64,000 nucleotides of DNA from Elymus sibiricus (GCA_039707655.1 CM077668.1:401167630-401231629), one strand, 5' to 3'. Shown: positions 44,451-55,998, counted from the stretch's first letter. The notes: generated from the letters alone by a model not told the origin. Program-made: numbers and translations.

Positions 44451-45674
44451 GATCGGTTCCTAGCGAGGGCACCAACTCCCCTCGACCCAGGCCCCCGCGT
44501 CACCCCCTCCCCCGGGCGACTCGGGCGGCGGCGCCCATCTCCTTCCCCTCGTCTCCTCACCACCTTTCCCCCACCCGCGCCGCCGGCCGGGGTCGCCGGA
44601 GCAAAGCCCCTCGCGGTGGCCGGCGGCGAGGCCCTGTTCTTCGCGCCTCAGGAGGGCCGGTGCGGGGCGGTCTCGCCAGGCGGCGGAGTCGGGCGGGCGC
44701 GGAGATCGGCTTCACAGCGGCGGCGTCCTCATCAGGACGGTGACGCTGTGGGGGCGGCCCGTTGTACGCTGGCTGCGTGCCCGCGGCGGCGGCGGGTCAG
44801 ATCAGATCTGACCTCGAAACTGCGGTGCCGGCATGGTGGCCCTGTCTCCGGTCAGATCTGATCCGGCCGGTGCGGCCTGTTCCATGCACGGCATCGGTGG
44901 TCGGTGGCGGTCTCGTGCACATGATGCTGGATGGAGGGTCCTCGAGCGGATCCGGGTGAAAACCCTACTCTTGGCACGTTGCCAAGGTCGGCGATGGCGG
45001 CATTTTTCTGCGTCGTCCCCTTCTTGATGGCATCGTCGTGGAGAAGCTCTAGACCCCTATCCGCTACCTCCGGGGGAAACCCTAGATCAGTCGATCGGAT
45101 GACGGCGGCGCTCATGTGTTGTACCCCTCTTTAGGGCATCATTCTTGGAGGTGTGCATAGGCTCGAGGGACCAGTGGACGGCATCTGCGGTGGAGCGGCG
45201 TTCCTTGTGACGCATCAACGTCGTGGAGTCTCGGCGGCGAGGCGCAGCAAAGTCTCGGCGACGGATGCGTGAGGATGAACGTGCACAGGGAGGAGGCGCT
45301 GTCTGACGCCGTGGGGGCGTCGACGGCAGGCCTGTCAAGGTTGATGCGTCAGTACCTGCTATGAAGATGGATTGATGGAAGACGACGGCGATGACCTATA
45401 AGTGCGTCGGACCGGTCGGTGCCCCAGACCCGGCATGTGGCTTGGTCGGGGCCTCCGGCTTTAGATGTTAGGCTAGGTGAGAAGTCTGGGTATACGGCTC
45501 ACACTTTCTGCACCCCTTCATCAATGGATAGGAGTAGCGACAGATGTTGCCAAGATGGCAGCTTCAGACATATTGATGTATTACTTTGTAAGGTCTTTGT
45601 GAATAATTAATAAAGTGGCTGCATGCATCTTCCAGATGCAGAGGCCAGGGGTCATCCTCCTTTTCTAAAAAAAA
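44451..45674 (+). mobile_element. Retroposon (non-autonomous LINE-like, 1.2 kb)
   Basis: A 13-base target duplication AGCTACAATGAAG flanks it (44438-44450 and 45675-45687), and it ends in an A-run (about 45667-45674) after an AATAATTAATAAAG-type signal. The 5' half is very GC-rich with an open frame (MKDRFLARAPTPLDPGPR...) that is probably not conserved. There are no RT or endonuclease motifs, so it depended on another LINE. Confidence 0.85.
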
Positions 45675-46504
45675 AGCTACAATGAAGTTGCTCTATGCAG
45701 TGTGACAGTATCAGGGCGGCTCAGCAGAACAGAAAGTGGTACCAAAACATCATGGACTGTCCATGTATACTTGCTTATTACATGCACTATCAAATTTTAC
45801 AAAAGATTAGCAGCATATAGTCTCCATGTATTCCGGCTTGTTACAGTAAGTTCAGGTGTAGGATGAAGATTTATTTAGAGTGTAATAGCTTTTCCAATTG
45901 CAAAGAAAAAGAAAGATTGCTCAATTTAGAAATGAAAATGGCATCATAGCCTGCAATTTTTATTGCAGAAGATGAGATGCAAATCAGTGAAGATGAGATG
46001 CAAAGCTTATTAGAAGATGTGGGCATCATAGACAACAGCATTAAATAATCCTGTAATCACGAAGTGATATCTCTGATAACTTCAACATAACTCACATTCG
46101 CAAGTAACAGTTTTGACGCCCTAACCCAGCATCAAACACTACATCACATAGTAAGATTATTGTCCCTTGACATCCCTCATTCTGTTGTGTCGTCTAATTG
46201 CTCCAAATAAATTAACCGATACATGCTTGGTGATATGACCTGGAATAGCAACCCACGTTGTAGCATTGGTCCCTTATGAGAGCAAAGAGGAATGCAGCAG
46301 TCTTGACATTTCCCCTTGGTGCTGATATGGACGGCCTACCAACAAAATCACTCAGAATAATCCTTCAATTCTTCGCACTTTATCCATGCAAATAATGTTC
46401 TTTCGCCATGTGTTTGATTTATCATCACGCTGCTATAACTCAAATATGACCACATCCACCCTCTTATCTAACATAGGTCCCGCACTATCGCCATTCGATT
46501 CCGA

Positions 46505-46760
46505 ATGCGTGAGTTAGTCCAAGTACCTGAACTAGAGGGAGAAACTGAAAGAGCATCTTCCAAAGCCAGTGCGGGAGCCAAGCACGCCATTGGTGTCGGC
46601 GAGCACGGCAGGCACGCTGACGCACTGCACCTTGGCCAGCTTAGAGATGCCCGCCTCCCGCGTCACGCCTGCACCTCATCCTCTAGCCAGCGCTTCAACG
46701 CGGACACCAAACAGTACAGGATGCATCGCTCCCGTGCCACCCTGTACACCACCACGGAAG
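46505..46760 (-). other. Small gene-like fragment
   Basis: On the minus strand one frame reads [20 protein letters not shown] with coding-like composition. It cannot be extended and no family is recognised. It sits 300 bases inside a Helitron-type 3' end, fitting a captured exon. Confidence 0.25.
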
Positions 46761-47026
46761 GGCTGTGAGCTGGTTGACAACAATCCAATCCGAAGGAGGA
46801 ACACCGGGGGTGGGGAGGGGGGATGTGGTTGTTGGCTGCTGGGAGAGGCGACGGTGGCACTGACTGTGGCTGCGTGGAGGATGGGGAAGAGAGTGGTTGT
46901 GAAGTGAAGTTAGAATTATGAGGTGGGGAAAGAAGGTGAGACTTTTTTTTTCTCCCCGAATCCTAGAATAATTTTAGTTTGATAATTCAACACAATTTAA
47001 TTATGTTGAATGATCATGTCATATTC

Positions 47027-47059
47027 TTAACCCGTGGCAACGCACTGGCATCCTACTAG
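47027..47059 (+). other. Helitron-type 3' terminus
   Basis: CCCGTGGCAACGCACTGG can form a short hairpin and is followed by CATCCTA, then CTAG and T. It marks the right end of a Helitron reading from the left; its 5' end was not located, so how much of 38527-47059 belongs to it is unknown. Confidence 0.6.
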
Positions 47060-47166
47060 TAATGTAGAGTATGCGTGAATTTTGGGATGCATGGAGGATG
47101 CCAACAAACGCTGCATCAATCACGGGAATTAGCCACAGACCAAAGAATCAATCGGAAGAGTAACCA

Positions 47167-47468
47167 CCAATGTTTCTATGGCGTCGCTATCTCGTCGCTA
47201 TAGCGACGCGTGGCGCGGTCCCAGGGTGTAGCGTCCAGACTCGCAATTCTTTTGGTCTGTGGCGTCCGCCATATACGTGTGGCGTCCATATGTCGTCCAT
47301 ATGACGCGATTTTGCCCGCCATATCCGAAACAAGACGCCATGGGCGACTAGGAGAGCTGGCGCGCGCGGGAACCAGCAGCGAGCGGCGGGAGAAATTGGC
47401 GCGCGGGGGAGAAAGCAGCCGCGGCGGGAAGGAAAAAAGGGGGATCGGGGAAAAGAGCTCTGCAGGTA

Positions 47469-47504
<36 letters not shown>

Positions 47505-48153
47505 CAGAGAGAAAGAGGAAGAGAGCGGCCATGGCAGGGTGAGTACCTCGAGTCCTCGACCTTGTCCTCTCCGGCGACCAGGAAACAAGCTCCAGCATCT
47601 GCCGCACCACCTGCTCTCCACCCCTGCCACGATCCCCTCCTCCCGCCAGCCCCTCTTTCCCCTCCTCCCGCCATCCCCTTTTCCCCTCCTCCCGCCAGCC
47701 TCCTTTCCCCTCCAAATCCATCTGCAGGGCAGCGACTCGGCTCCAATCCGGCACCACCGTGGGTCTGCTACGTGCATCAAGTACCTCCCCGGCTCCCCCC
47801 CTCTCCTTCTCCTTGCTCTTCCTCCTCATGCGTGTGCTCTGTTTCTTCCTCTCTGTTCTGAATAAGTGAATATGTGATGCCTGACGCCTGCTGCTATATG
47901 TAGTGTTGTAACTTGGAAGCTTGTAGTGTAGAGTGTAAACTGTAGACTGCTTTGTATGTAGTCATGTACAACTCATCTGGTGCTTCAGTTTGTTGTCATA
48001 CATATTACAGCAAGACTATGAAGTTGTGATTTAATTTGCTATCATTCGCCATAAGGTTGTGTCTATGATGTCGCCACGCCATACGCCATAAGCGTTATAA
48101 TGTTATGAAGGGGGTCGGTCGCCATAAAATGCGTTACGCCATAAAAACATTGG
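47167..48153. mobile_element. Non-autonomous TIR transposon (987 bp)
   Basis: The ends are inverted repeats (CCAATGTTTCTATGGCG and complement CCAATGTTTTTATGGCG) flanked by TAACCA on both sides (47161-47166 and 48154-48159). ATGGCG/CGCCAT words are repeated near both ends. The middle contains a GA-rich microsatellite (about 47467-47520) and C-rich DNA; the long ORFs seen there are compositional. Superfamily unclear, since a 6 bp duplication is not typical of hAT (8) or Mutator (9). It lies downstream of the last exon found for the DUF1618 gene, probably in an intron. Confidence 0.75.
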
Positions 48154-48343
48154 TAACCACGCGTCTTGGTCGCAGCGCAACAGTATTCCTGATACCCGTC
48201 CAGAGGGACTACCAAATTTAGGGTCTCACAGCAAGGAGCAAAACTTGTATACAGTATATGGAAGTTGAACCAAGCAGTAAAGAAGATCCTCAAATTTGGA
48301 AAAAAAAAAACAGCACCATAGAACAAGCATTGTCAATGTTTAC

Positions 48344-50936
48344 CTGATTCTGATCCTGATGAGGCCAAAATGGCACGCAGGGACTGTAGTATAATGGTCT
48401 GCCCTATATTAGAACAGTCATCCTTACTCAGTACCTGAACAAACGCAGTACCTGAACAAAAATAAAATCACCCTTTGTCGAAAAAAACTCAGTACCTGAA
48501 CAAAAATAGTTAAATATTAGTGAATTGAGATGGCAAGATGGACAAATCTACAACATAAAGATCAATAAAGCATACCTGATTGGTTTCCTCGAAATTCGAT
48601 GTTCCACTTGGTGCAGATGTGGCTTCCCCAGCACATGACCTTAAGAAAATTACAAGAAAAGGAAGTTGTCAAATGTTATCATGGCAAAATAGAAAAATAC
48701 GCAATTAAATCATCAAATTTGGACCATCGTTGTAAAAAAGTTGTCCAAACATATATAGAACTTACAATGAATCGTAACCCAAATCAGGCACAGAGGTATC
48801 ACCATGGATCTATGAACATAAAAATAAAAAGTTAGGTCGTAAAATTATTCAAAACGAGGAAGGAAGCAGGTCACTTACTGTTGCATTATTGAGGGCATTC
48901 TCAGAGTAGTCTGTCTCTGTGGATGGGAAAAGACCTGTAATATGATGAAAATCATTAACAAACTCATAAGGTCAATGCAGTTGGAAACATGGGTTTCAGC
49001 AGCAACAACACAACAGATTTATCACAATAACTCAAAATCACGGTACAGGACATGTTTGAATTCAAAGTAAATTTGGAGTTCTCTTGCAGTGGTAAAATAG
49101 ATTGTAGTCTGTAGTAGTTTGAGGTGTTTGCATGCAACAAATAGTGCAGTCAGACAAACTGCGTGCGCTATTCCACAAATGTGTATTTTCAGTAATAAAT
49201 TCTTCCAAGACCATTAATATAAGAAACAACTTGCTCATGAAAACTGCAATTACAGTTGTACTTGGAAAAGTTACCCTCAGTTCGCACCTTTCCTGTAGTA
49301 TGCATTTTTAGAGTATTAGAAGTTCTTCCCTAGAGATCTTCTACATAGAAAAGAGAAACATCTCTTTCGTTTCACATGTTGGCTAGCTTAATTTATATGG
49401 TTGATTAGGTTTTTCATGGCAGACTGTGAATCCTAATAGTATAAGCAAACAACCTCAAAAGAAAACTAGGTAGCAACATAAGCACAATAGCATACATAAC
49501 CAAATAGATGAGCAAACCTAGTGGCAAGAAGCATTATTCATGTGAGATGCACAAAAGGGCATTATAACATCACATGCACAATAAATACCTGGAGTTGTAT
49601 TATTCAGATAATAGGAGAATGTTGAGGGAAGCAAGGCTGGTAGAGCATAGCCACCTTCCGCGGCAGTATATGGTTGAATTAGTCTCAACATCTTCTTTTC
49701 AATGTCGACACCAACAATCCATGTCTTGTCATCTTCAGGTTTCACCTTTGATATAAGGTAGACAACACTGTCACCATGAATGCCAAAGGTCGGGGAATAT
49801 GTTTTCAGGTTCCTCAATGTCGACTTTTCAGCAAAAGCAAGCCACTGAGGCGACAACATAGAATACTTTGAGTCATACTCGGAGATGTCATCAACATGAA
49901 CAGCGTGGGCCCTGAGCCAATAGTCCCGTGAAGGAAACCAGAAATATGACTGGATCTTCCAACCATCAGGGACTATAATAGGTTCCACTTGCTTTAAAAC
50001 AGGATAGATGAGCTCTGAATCATGTATGATATCGTTGCTGTCAAAATCCTTCATCGTCTTGGAAATCATATTAGAAGTTTCATCAAGAGCAATAGCTGGT
50101 ATGCAAAAATGATCAATCTCAATGAACTTGAAGATCCCATTGCAGTAGGTGACATCCCGGATCAACCCCACATCTCCTGCAAGTACAAGGGGATTGTTGA
50201 TTTGAGGTTTGGGGAGAGGGATGAGTCGAACTCGGTCATTATCAAGCACCTTGCAGGTGACAATGCCACGCCAGAGGTCTACCCAGCCTAACTCATCTGC
50301 TCCAAGCACGAGAACCTTATGGAATTGACAAGGCAGGTCCTCATTTCCCCAGACCGTAGGAGATGTTGGCAACTGCAACGGTGTGGTGTTCCACTCGCGC
50401 GTCTTGGACGAGTAAACGTGAAGGTCGTAGTGCCCAAGGTCACTACCCATAGAGAGATCGGTGAGGACATAGTTGTCCTCGTCGTCGGGGCAGGGAACGA
50501 TGCTCACGCATTCCGAATCCCTCCTGCTACCTAGAGGAGTTGATGGGATCGGTTCGAGCGACGGTTTGCCGCCCCCTGCCTTGTAGATGAAGTACTGGAC
50601 GAGATTGCTTCTGTCGCTCCGAGTGATGAAGAGGAAACGAAAGAGGACGAGACCCTTGGCTGAGGAGAGAAACAGGGGCTGGAAGTCGAAGTCGTCCTCG
50701 CCCTCGAGCTTGGAGAGGTGGACGAGGAAGTAGGAGACCTCCGGCGGAGGCACGAGGTAGAAGGCCACCTTGACGTCGCGGCCGGTGGCTGTCTTGCACG
50801 AAGCACTGGTGGCGTCGTCGCGGTCGCCGACGTAGCCCTTCTTTTCGAGGAGAACCCAAGCAGGGTACCGCGGAACGGCGGCGGCGGCGCCGGCGGCATC
50901 GCCGGCAGAGGGGGCCATGCCAGCCAGGCAGCGCAA
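48344..50936 (-). CDS. DUF1618 family protein gene, 3' end missing
   Basis: Five exons join in frame: 50936-49589, 48934-48879, 48809-48766, 48639-48576 and 48434-48344, all with GT/AG borders and matching phases. Exon 1 encodes about 449 residues, with YPAWVLLEKKGYVGDRDDAT at the start and the DUF1618 signature LGWVDLWRGIVTCKVL ... RLIPLPKP in the middle. Later exons add a hydrophilic Ser/Thr-rich part. DUF1618 proteins are a large grass family of unknown function, often stress-responsive. M1 or M7 (MAPSAGD) could be the start. The last exon ends at a donor in phase 1, and no following exon is seen before the transposon at 47167-48153 and the Helitron end. It may be truncated. Confidence 0.8.
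48435..48500 (-). other. Three tandem splice-acceptor copies before exon 5
   Basis: TTGTTCAG|GTACTG occurs three times within 60 bases (exon edges would be 48434, 48451 and 48494). Only the nearest one keeps a long open frame: the farthest meets TGA after eight codons and the middle one shifts the frame. The copies flank a short tract TTTTTTCGACAAAGGG, like a tiny insertion with a duplicated target. Confidence 0.6.
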
Positions 50937-51118
50937 GGCGTGGGCGCGGATCGGATTTGGGACCTAGGGTTTGTTGCGGCGCAAGGGGTGGGCTCGTGCG
51001 GCGCGGATTTGGGATCTAGGGTTTGCCTCTCCACGGGAGAATGAACTCCTGTGTTTTTTATATTTTATTACAGCAATAAGACTTTGTTCTCAAATCTCAA
51101 ATGATAGACATGCCAGTT
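50937..51118 (-). promoter_or_regulatory. Upstream region of the DUF1618 gene
   Basis: Two diverged copies of GCGGATTTGGGA(T/C)CTAGGGTTTG lie at about 50955-50975 and 51000-51025 (plus-strand reading), typical of transcribed plant leaders. A TATA-like AT-rich stretch (AATATAAAAAACAC on the minus strand near 51055) lies upstream. The start site is not defined. Confidence 0.35.
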
Positions 51119-51167
51119 CTTTTGGGGCTTATTATTTTATTTTTTGAGACACTTTTGGGGCTTATTA
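51119..51167. repeat. 16-base direct repeat around a 17-base insert
   Basis: CTTTTGGGGCTTATTA occurs at 51119-51134 and 51152-51167, enclosing TTTTATTTTTTGAGACA. This has the form of a target duplication around an extremely short retroposon tail. Confidence 0.6.
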
Positions 51168-51299
51168 GTGACTGGAAATAACTAGCTCCTACCTAGTTTA
51201 TTTTATTTTAGGAGACTAAATTAACTAAGGCAGAGGGATCTAGCAATCAGTTATTGTGTTTGCTCCTGATAACAATGAGAATAGAAAAACTTTGAAAAG

Positions 51300-52521
51300 T
51301 CCAACATAAGCTCATTTGCAGTCCGTGAATGGTTGCGGCCTCCATGCCATGATAATCTTTCTGATGCCGTACGGACTCAACGACGAAGCTAGAGTCAGAC
51401 TCAATATTTGCAACATTACATCAAATCTGAGCAGCTAGGAACAGATCATGCTCGACGACCATTAACTCGGCAGAATCAGTACTACTCGCATTAAGCAGTG
51501 ACCACGTTGCAGCAACAATAAAATGCCCCGATCATCACGAGCAAACAGCCCCCCATGGCACTATCAAGTGTATCTGGGAAGAAAAACGCATCCGCATTGA
51601 TTTCACTGTGACACGGCTAGGCCTTTTCCACATATGATTGCTCTTTCGGTCTGAAGCTTTAGGAGTTGAGTCCCGGATATAATTCGTCGCTAGGGCCCTT
51701 ATTGAAAGAGTAGCTCTGCCCCGTGTTTGGATCATCTCTCCCTTCACTAGTTGGCGACATTGCCACCACACACGCCATGCTACAACAATTACCAATTCCG
51801 GTACCGGAACTTCTCCCAACCTCTGTTCTAGTTTTGATAGAATCTCCATCGAGACAGAACCTGGTCTATCTTGCACGACAGCTTGTCTAATAATATATCT
51901 CAAGCCTACCTCAGTCCATACCTCATGTGCTCGACGGCAAGTAAATAACCAATCTTGTATATCCTCCATTCCAATCGAACAAACAAGACATTGAGGGGAG
52001 CATGGAATATGTTGACCTGCAAGAATTCCATAGCATGGCAAAGCCCCTCGCAGCACCTTCCAAAGGAAGTGTTTGATTTTACCCGGCAACCGCAAGTTCC
52101 AGCTGTCTTTTCAAACCGGATTCAATTGTGCATTCCAGTGTCCATCTGGTTGTTCCAGACTTAAACCATGTTGGTGTTCGAGTTCACGGTGAAAAGATGA
52201 ACGAAAAGAGAAAGTTCCCGATCGGGTATAGTTCCTAGCAACAAAATCATCAAAATCTTAGACGTTGAGAGGAATTCACAAAATTCTCTGGACACCCAAT
52301 GGAGAGAAAACATCTCGAATAAGAACCTCATCCCGCTGCCCCGAATGCGGGTGTATCAGTTCTTCCACCTTTGTCAACATGGTTGCACCTCTTGGCGTGA
52401 TAAGTTTATGTGATACACTGGTTGGAATCCAAGGATCCTGCCAAATATTAATTTGTGCTCCGGTCCCAACCCGCCCAATGCAACCCCTGTGAAAAGTTTG
52501 AATCCCCGCAACTATGCTTTG
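51300..52521 (-). pseudogene. LINE fragment: zf-RVT and RNase H
   Basis: The upstream part (52276-52521) reads GAQINIWQDPWIP, the region after reverse transcriptase in plant LINEs. A zf-RVT domain follows (IKHFLWKVLRGALPCYGILA, CLVCSIGMEDIQDWLFTCRR), then RNase H pieces (TVKSMRMRF region, then DSAELMVVEHDLFLAAQI and ESDSSFVVESVRH near 51380-51480) in shifted frames. The RT half is cut off at 52521 by the LTR of E2. The 3' end is near 51300 without a clear poly-A. It differs from the LINE at 10887-25799. Confidence 0.75.
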
Positions 52522-54019
52522 TGATGACCCACAAGTATAGGGGATCAATCGTAGTCCTTTCGATAAGTAAGAGAGTCGAACCCAACGAGGAGCAGAAGGA
52601 AATGACAAGCGATTTTCAGCAAGGTATTCTCTGCAAGTACTGAAAGTAGCAATAACAGATAGTTTGGATAGCAAGATAATTCGTAACAAATAACAAGTAG
52701 TAAAGGTAACAAAAGTGCAACAAGGTGGCCTAATCCTTTTTGTAGCAAAGGACAAGCCGGAACGAACTCGTATAATAAGCAAAGCGTTCTCGAGGACACA
52801 TGGGAATTTCATCTAGTCACTTTCATCATGTTTGTTTGATTCGCGTTCGCTACTTTGATAATTTGATATGTGGGTGGACCGGTGCTTGGGTGCTGTTCTT
52901 ACTTGAACAAGCCTCCCACTTATGATTACCCCCTCTCGCAAGCATCCGCAACTACGAAAGAAGAATTAAGATAACTCTAACCATAGCATGAAACATATGG
53001 ATCCAAATCAGCCCCTTACGGAATAGCGCATAAACTAGGGTTTAAGCTTCTGTCACTCTAGCAACCCATCATCTAATTACTACTCCATAATGCCTTCCCT
53101 TAGGCCCAAAGATGGTGAAGTGTCATGTAGTCGACGTTCACACGACACCACTAAAGGAAGCACAACATACATAGCATCAAAATATCGAACGAATACCAAA
53201 TTCACATGATTACTTATGACAAGACTTCTCCCATGTCCTCAAGAACAAAAGTAACTACTCACAAATCATATTCATGTTCAAGATCAGAGGGGTATTGAAT
53301 AGCATTAAGGATCTGAACATATAATCTTCCACCAAATAAACCAACTAGCATCAACTACAGAGAGTAATCAACACTACTAGCAACCCACAGGTACCAATCT
53401 GAGGTTTCGAGACAAAGATTGAATACAAGAGATGAACTAGGGTTTGAGATGAGATGGTGCTGGTGAAGATGTTGATGAAGATTGGTCCTCCCACGATGAG
53501 AGGATCGTTGGTGATGTTGATGGCTTCGATTTCCCCCTCCCGGAGGGAAGTATCCCCGGCGGAATCGCTCCGCCGGAGAGCAAAAGTGCTCCTGCTCAGG
53601 TTCCGCCTCGAGACGGCGGCGCTTCATCCAGAAAGTCTTCACTTGATTTTTTCTAGGCCAAATGGCTTCATATAGCAGAAGGAGGGGCCCCATAAGGCAT
53701 CAGGGCGCGCCCAGGGGGGCCGCGCCCTATTGCCTTGTGGGCAACTGGTGGGTCCCCTCTGGTATTTCTTTTCTCCACTATTTTTTATATATTCAATAAA
53801 AAATCTTCGTGAAATTTCAGGTCAATTGGAGCTCTGTAGAATAGGTATCTCTGATGTGGCCATTTCAGGTCCAGAATTCCAGCTGCCGGCATTCTCCCTC
53901 TTCATGTAAATCTTGCAAAATAAGAGAGAAAAGGCATAAGAATTGTACCATAAAGTGAAATAATGATTAAAAACATAATAATTATTCATAGGAAATCATG
54001 ATGCAAATTGGACGTATCA
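52522..54019 (-). repeat. E2 3' LTR (1498 bp)
   Basis: It runs from TGATGACCCA to GGACGTATCA on the plus strand. The GC-rich hairpin is here CAGGGCGCGCCCAGGGGGGCC (about 53700-53725) and the TATA box is decayed (CTATATGAAGCC). It has small indels relative to the other two LTRs. Confidence 0.92.
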
Positions 54020-54647
54020 ACTCCCCCAAGCTTAGACCTCGCTTGCCCTCAAGCGAAAAGTCGACATCGATAATCATGACCACATGTTTAGAGAGAGAGA
54101 CGTCGATAAAAATAAAATACGGACATGGAGCATCATGATCTTTATTATAACAGCAATATATCATCATAAAACTTCTCATGAAAAAGTGACAATTCATCCA
54201 CAAGTTAAAGTATGAACCATAAACCAAATTGAAAACTAACAAACTATGATCTCAGTCACTAAAGCAATTGCAATTCATCATATTGTCAGAAAGAGTCTAT
54301 GTAAGAGCTTTGTTTAGCAAGTTCACATACTCAACTATCATTTAGTCTTCTATGATTGCTGACACTCACGTCATACTTATGGAGCAAAAGTTTCAGTCGA
54401 ACACATAGAAAGATAGGGGCTTATAATTTCGCCTCCCAACATATTTACCTCGAAGGTAATGTCATCAATAATAACTCATGATAACCTACATTCAACTGGA
54501 TATATATGCATGGATCAATCCCCACCACATGATGTTTGCCAAAAGAGAAAATAAAAACGGAATAGAGGAGAATACTATTGACTCTTGCATGAAAGTAAAT
54601 ACATAAAGTAAAAGATAGGCCCTTCGCAGAGGGAAGCAGAGGTTGTC

Positions 54648-54884
54648 ATGCGCTTTTTGTTTTTGGATGTGCAAGCTCTTAATGTAAAGGAACGTCACTT
54701 TATATTGCCCCTTGTGATAGCGACCTTTATTATGCAGTCTGTCGCTTTTATTGCTCCACCATCACAAGATCGTATAAAGCTTATTTTCCCTTATAATAAA
54801 AGTTCATACATATTTAGGAGCATTTTTTATTGCTTTTGCACCGATGACAACTTACTTGAAGGATCTTATTCAATCCGTAGGTAG
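54648..54884 (+). CDS. Antisense ORF a in E2
   Basis: 78 residues, MRFLFLDVQALNVKERHF..., the longest of the three copies of this ORF. It contains the same hydrophobic core (LPLVIATFIMQSVAFI). It overlaps the start of antisense ORF b (54844) in another frame. It is opposite in direction to the retrotransposon and may be expressed from an unknown promoter, or not at all. Confidence 0.35.
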   Translation: MRFLFLDVQALNVKERHFILPLVIATFIMQSVAFIAPPSQDRIKLIFPYNKSSYIFRSIFYCFCTDDNLLEGSYSIRR

Positions 54885-55086
54885 ATATGGTGGACTCTTA
54901 TGTCATGAAACTGGGTTTAAGGTTTTGGATGCACAAGTAGTATCTCTACTTGGTGCAGATTTTTGGCTAGCAAAGATAGGCGGCAAACACCACATGTTAG
55001 AGGATCCAGAACAATATAACTTCTATGTGAATATAAGCAAACATAACCCATTACGATGTCTTCCTTGTCCAACGTCAACTAATTGA
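54844..55086 (+). CDS. Antisense ORF b in E2
   Basis: 80 residues, MTTYLKDLIQSVGRYGGLL ... LGADFWLAKIGGKHHMLED ... PCPTSTN. In E1 (from about 1252) and E3 (from about 62683) the same sequence is present but stops after about 19 codons, where they have TCATGA instead of TTATGTCAT. If this was ever a gene, only E2 keeps it. No family recognised. Confidence 0.3.
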   Translation: MTTYLKDLIQSVGRYGGLLCHETGFKVLDAQVVSLLGADFWLAKIGGKHHMLEDPEQYNFYVNISKHNPLRCLPCPTSTN

Positions 55087-55569
55087 CATAGAATATTTGA
55101 TGGGGGCTCACAATCATAAAATATGTCCAAGATAGTTTATTTATATGTGAGACCTCTCTTCCTTTATTACTTTTTCATGAATTGCTACAATGACCAATGC
55201 TATGTTTGTCAACTTCCAACAAGTTTTATCAATTATACTTCTTTTATGTGAAGTCATCACTCCCCATGGGATTAGCACATGATCTTATTTTTATTCCTTC
55301 TTTATTTCTAAAATTGGATCATCAAGAGCAAAACACTCAACTCAAACTACTCTTTATTATATAACTTTCACACATGATTACATAGATAGATGGATCACAA
55401 AGCAAGCACTCGAAACTAAATCATACTAAAATTTTATTCCTCTAAATCACGAAATAACTAAGGATCGAACTAAGATAGATAATGATGATGAAAAAGTGAT
55501 GGTGATACAATACCGGGGCGCCTCCCCCAAGCTTGGCACAAGCCAAGGGGAGTGCCCATACCCGTGTAC

Positions 55570-55998
55570 TCAAGTCTCCTTCTTCGGTGATGGTGGTGAT
55601 GATGAGGTGGTGGGCTTGTCCTTCAACTTCAGCAAGTACTCCGGATTACGATTAATCCTTCGAAGGGCATGATTATGCTCTTCTAACACAATAACTTCAC
55701 GAGTAAGCGAAGTATTCTGAGCACAAATTGCTTCAAAAACTTTTAGTGTATCAATTTTAGATTGGGGAAATTTATCATAAAGTGTTTGCCACGAATCTCC
55801 CTTTTCTGTAGGTTCCTTCTTGTGCATGGCTTGATTTTCCTCTCCTTGAATCCGATCCTCCAAGCCCTTTCCGGGTTCCTCCTCCAGAGCAGTGTCCTCC
55901 TCTCTGGACGACCACTCATAATATACTTCGCTGAAAGGACATTTACCGGGCGAAGGTTGAACAATCCGATGCTTGGTGCCGAGTCTTCGGGGAGCCAT
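55570..55998 (-). CDS. E2 accessory ORF with conserved tail
   Basis: 142 residues starting MAPRRLGTKHRIVQPSPGK and ending LKDKPTTSSSPPSPKKET. The body is charged (SSREEDTALEEEPGKGLEDR) with a coiled-coil-like end (VIVLEEHNHALRRINRN). Apart from MAP at the start and the last ~16 residues it does not resemble the E1 ORF. It is uninterrupted although pol in this copy has several stops. Function unknown. Confidence 0.6.
   Translation of the reverse strand: MAPRRLGTKHRIVQPSPGKCPFSEVYYEWSSREEDTALEEEPGKGLEDRIQGEENQAMHKKEPTEKGDSWQTLYDKFPQSKIDTLKVFEAICAQNTSLTREVIVLEEHNHALRRINRNPEYLLKLKDKPTTSSSPPSPKKET

Noticed and set aside
47176..47865. Several ORFs of 100-217 codons on both strands
   Set aside because: They arise from GA-rich and C-rich low-complexity DNA inside a TIR transposon.
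50531..51044. 167-codon ORF overlapping the DUF1618 first exon in another frame
   Set aside because: Pro/Ala/Ser-rich shadow of the GC-rich coding exon; the DUF1618 frame has the recognisable domain and splice phases.
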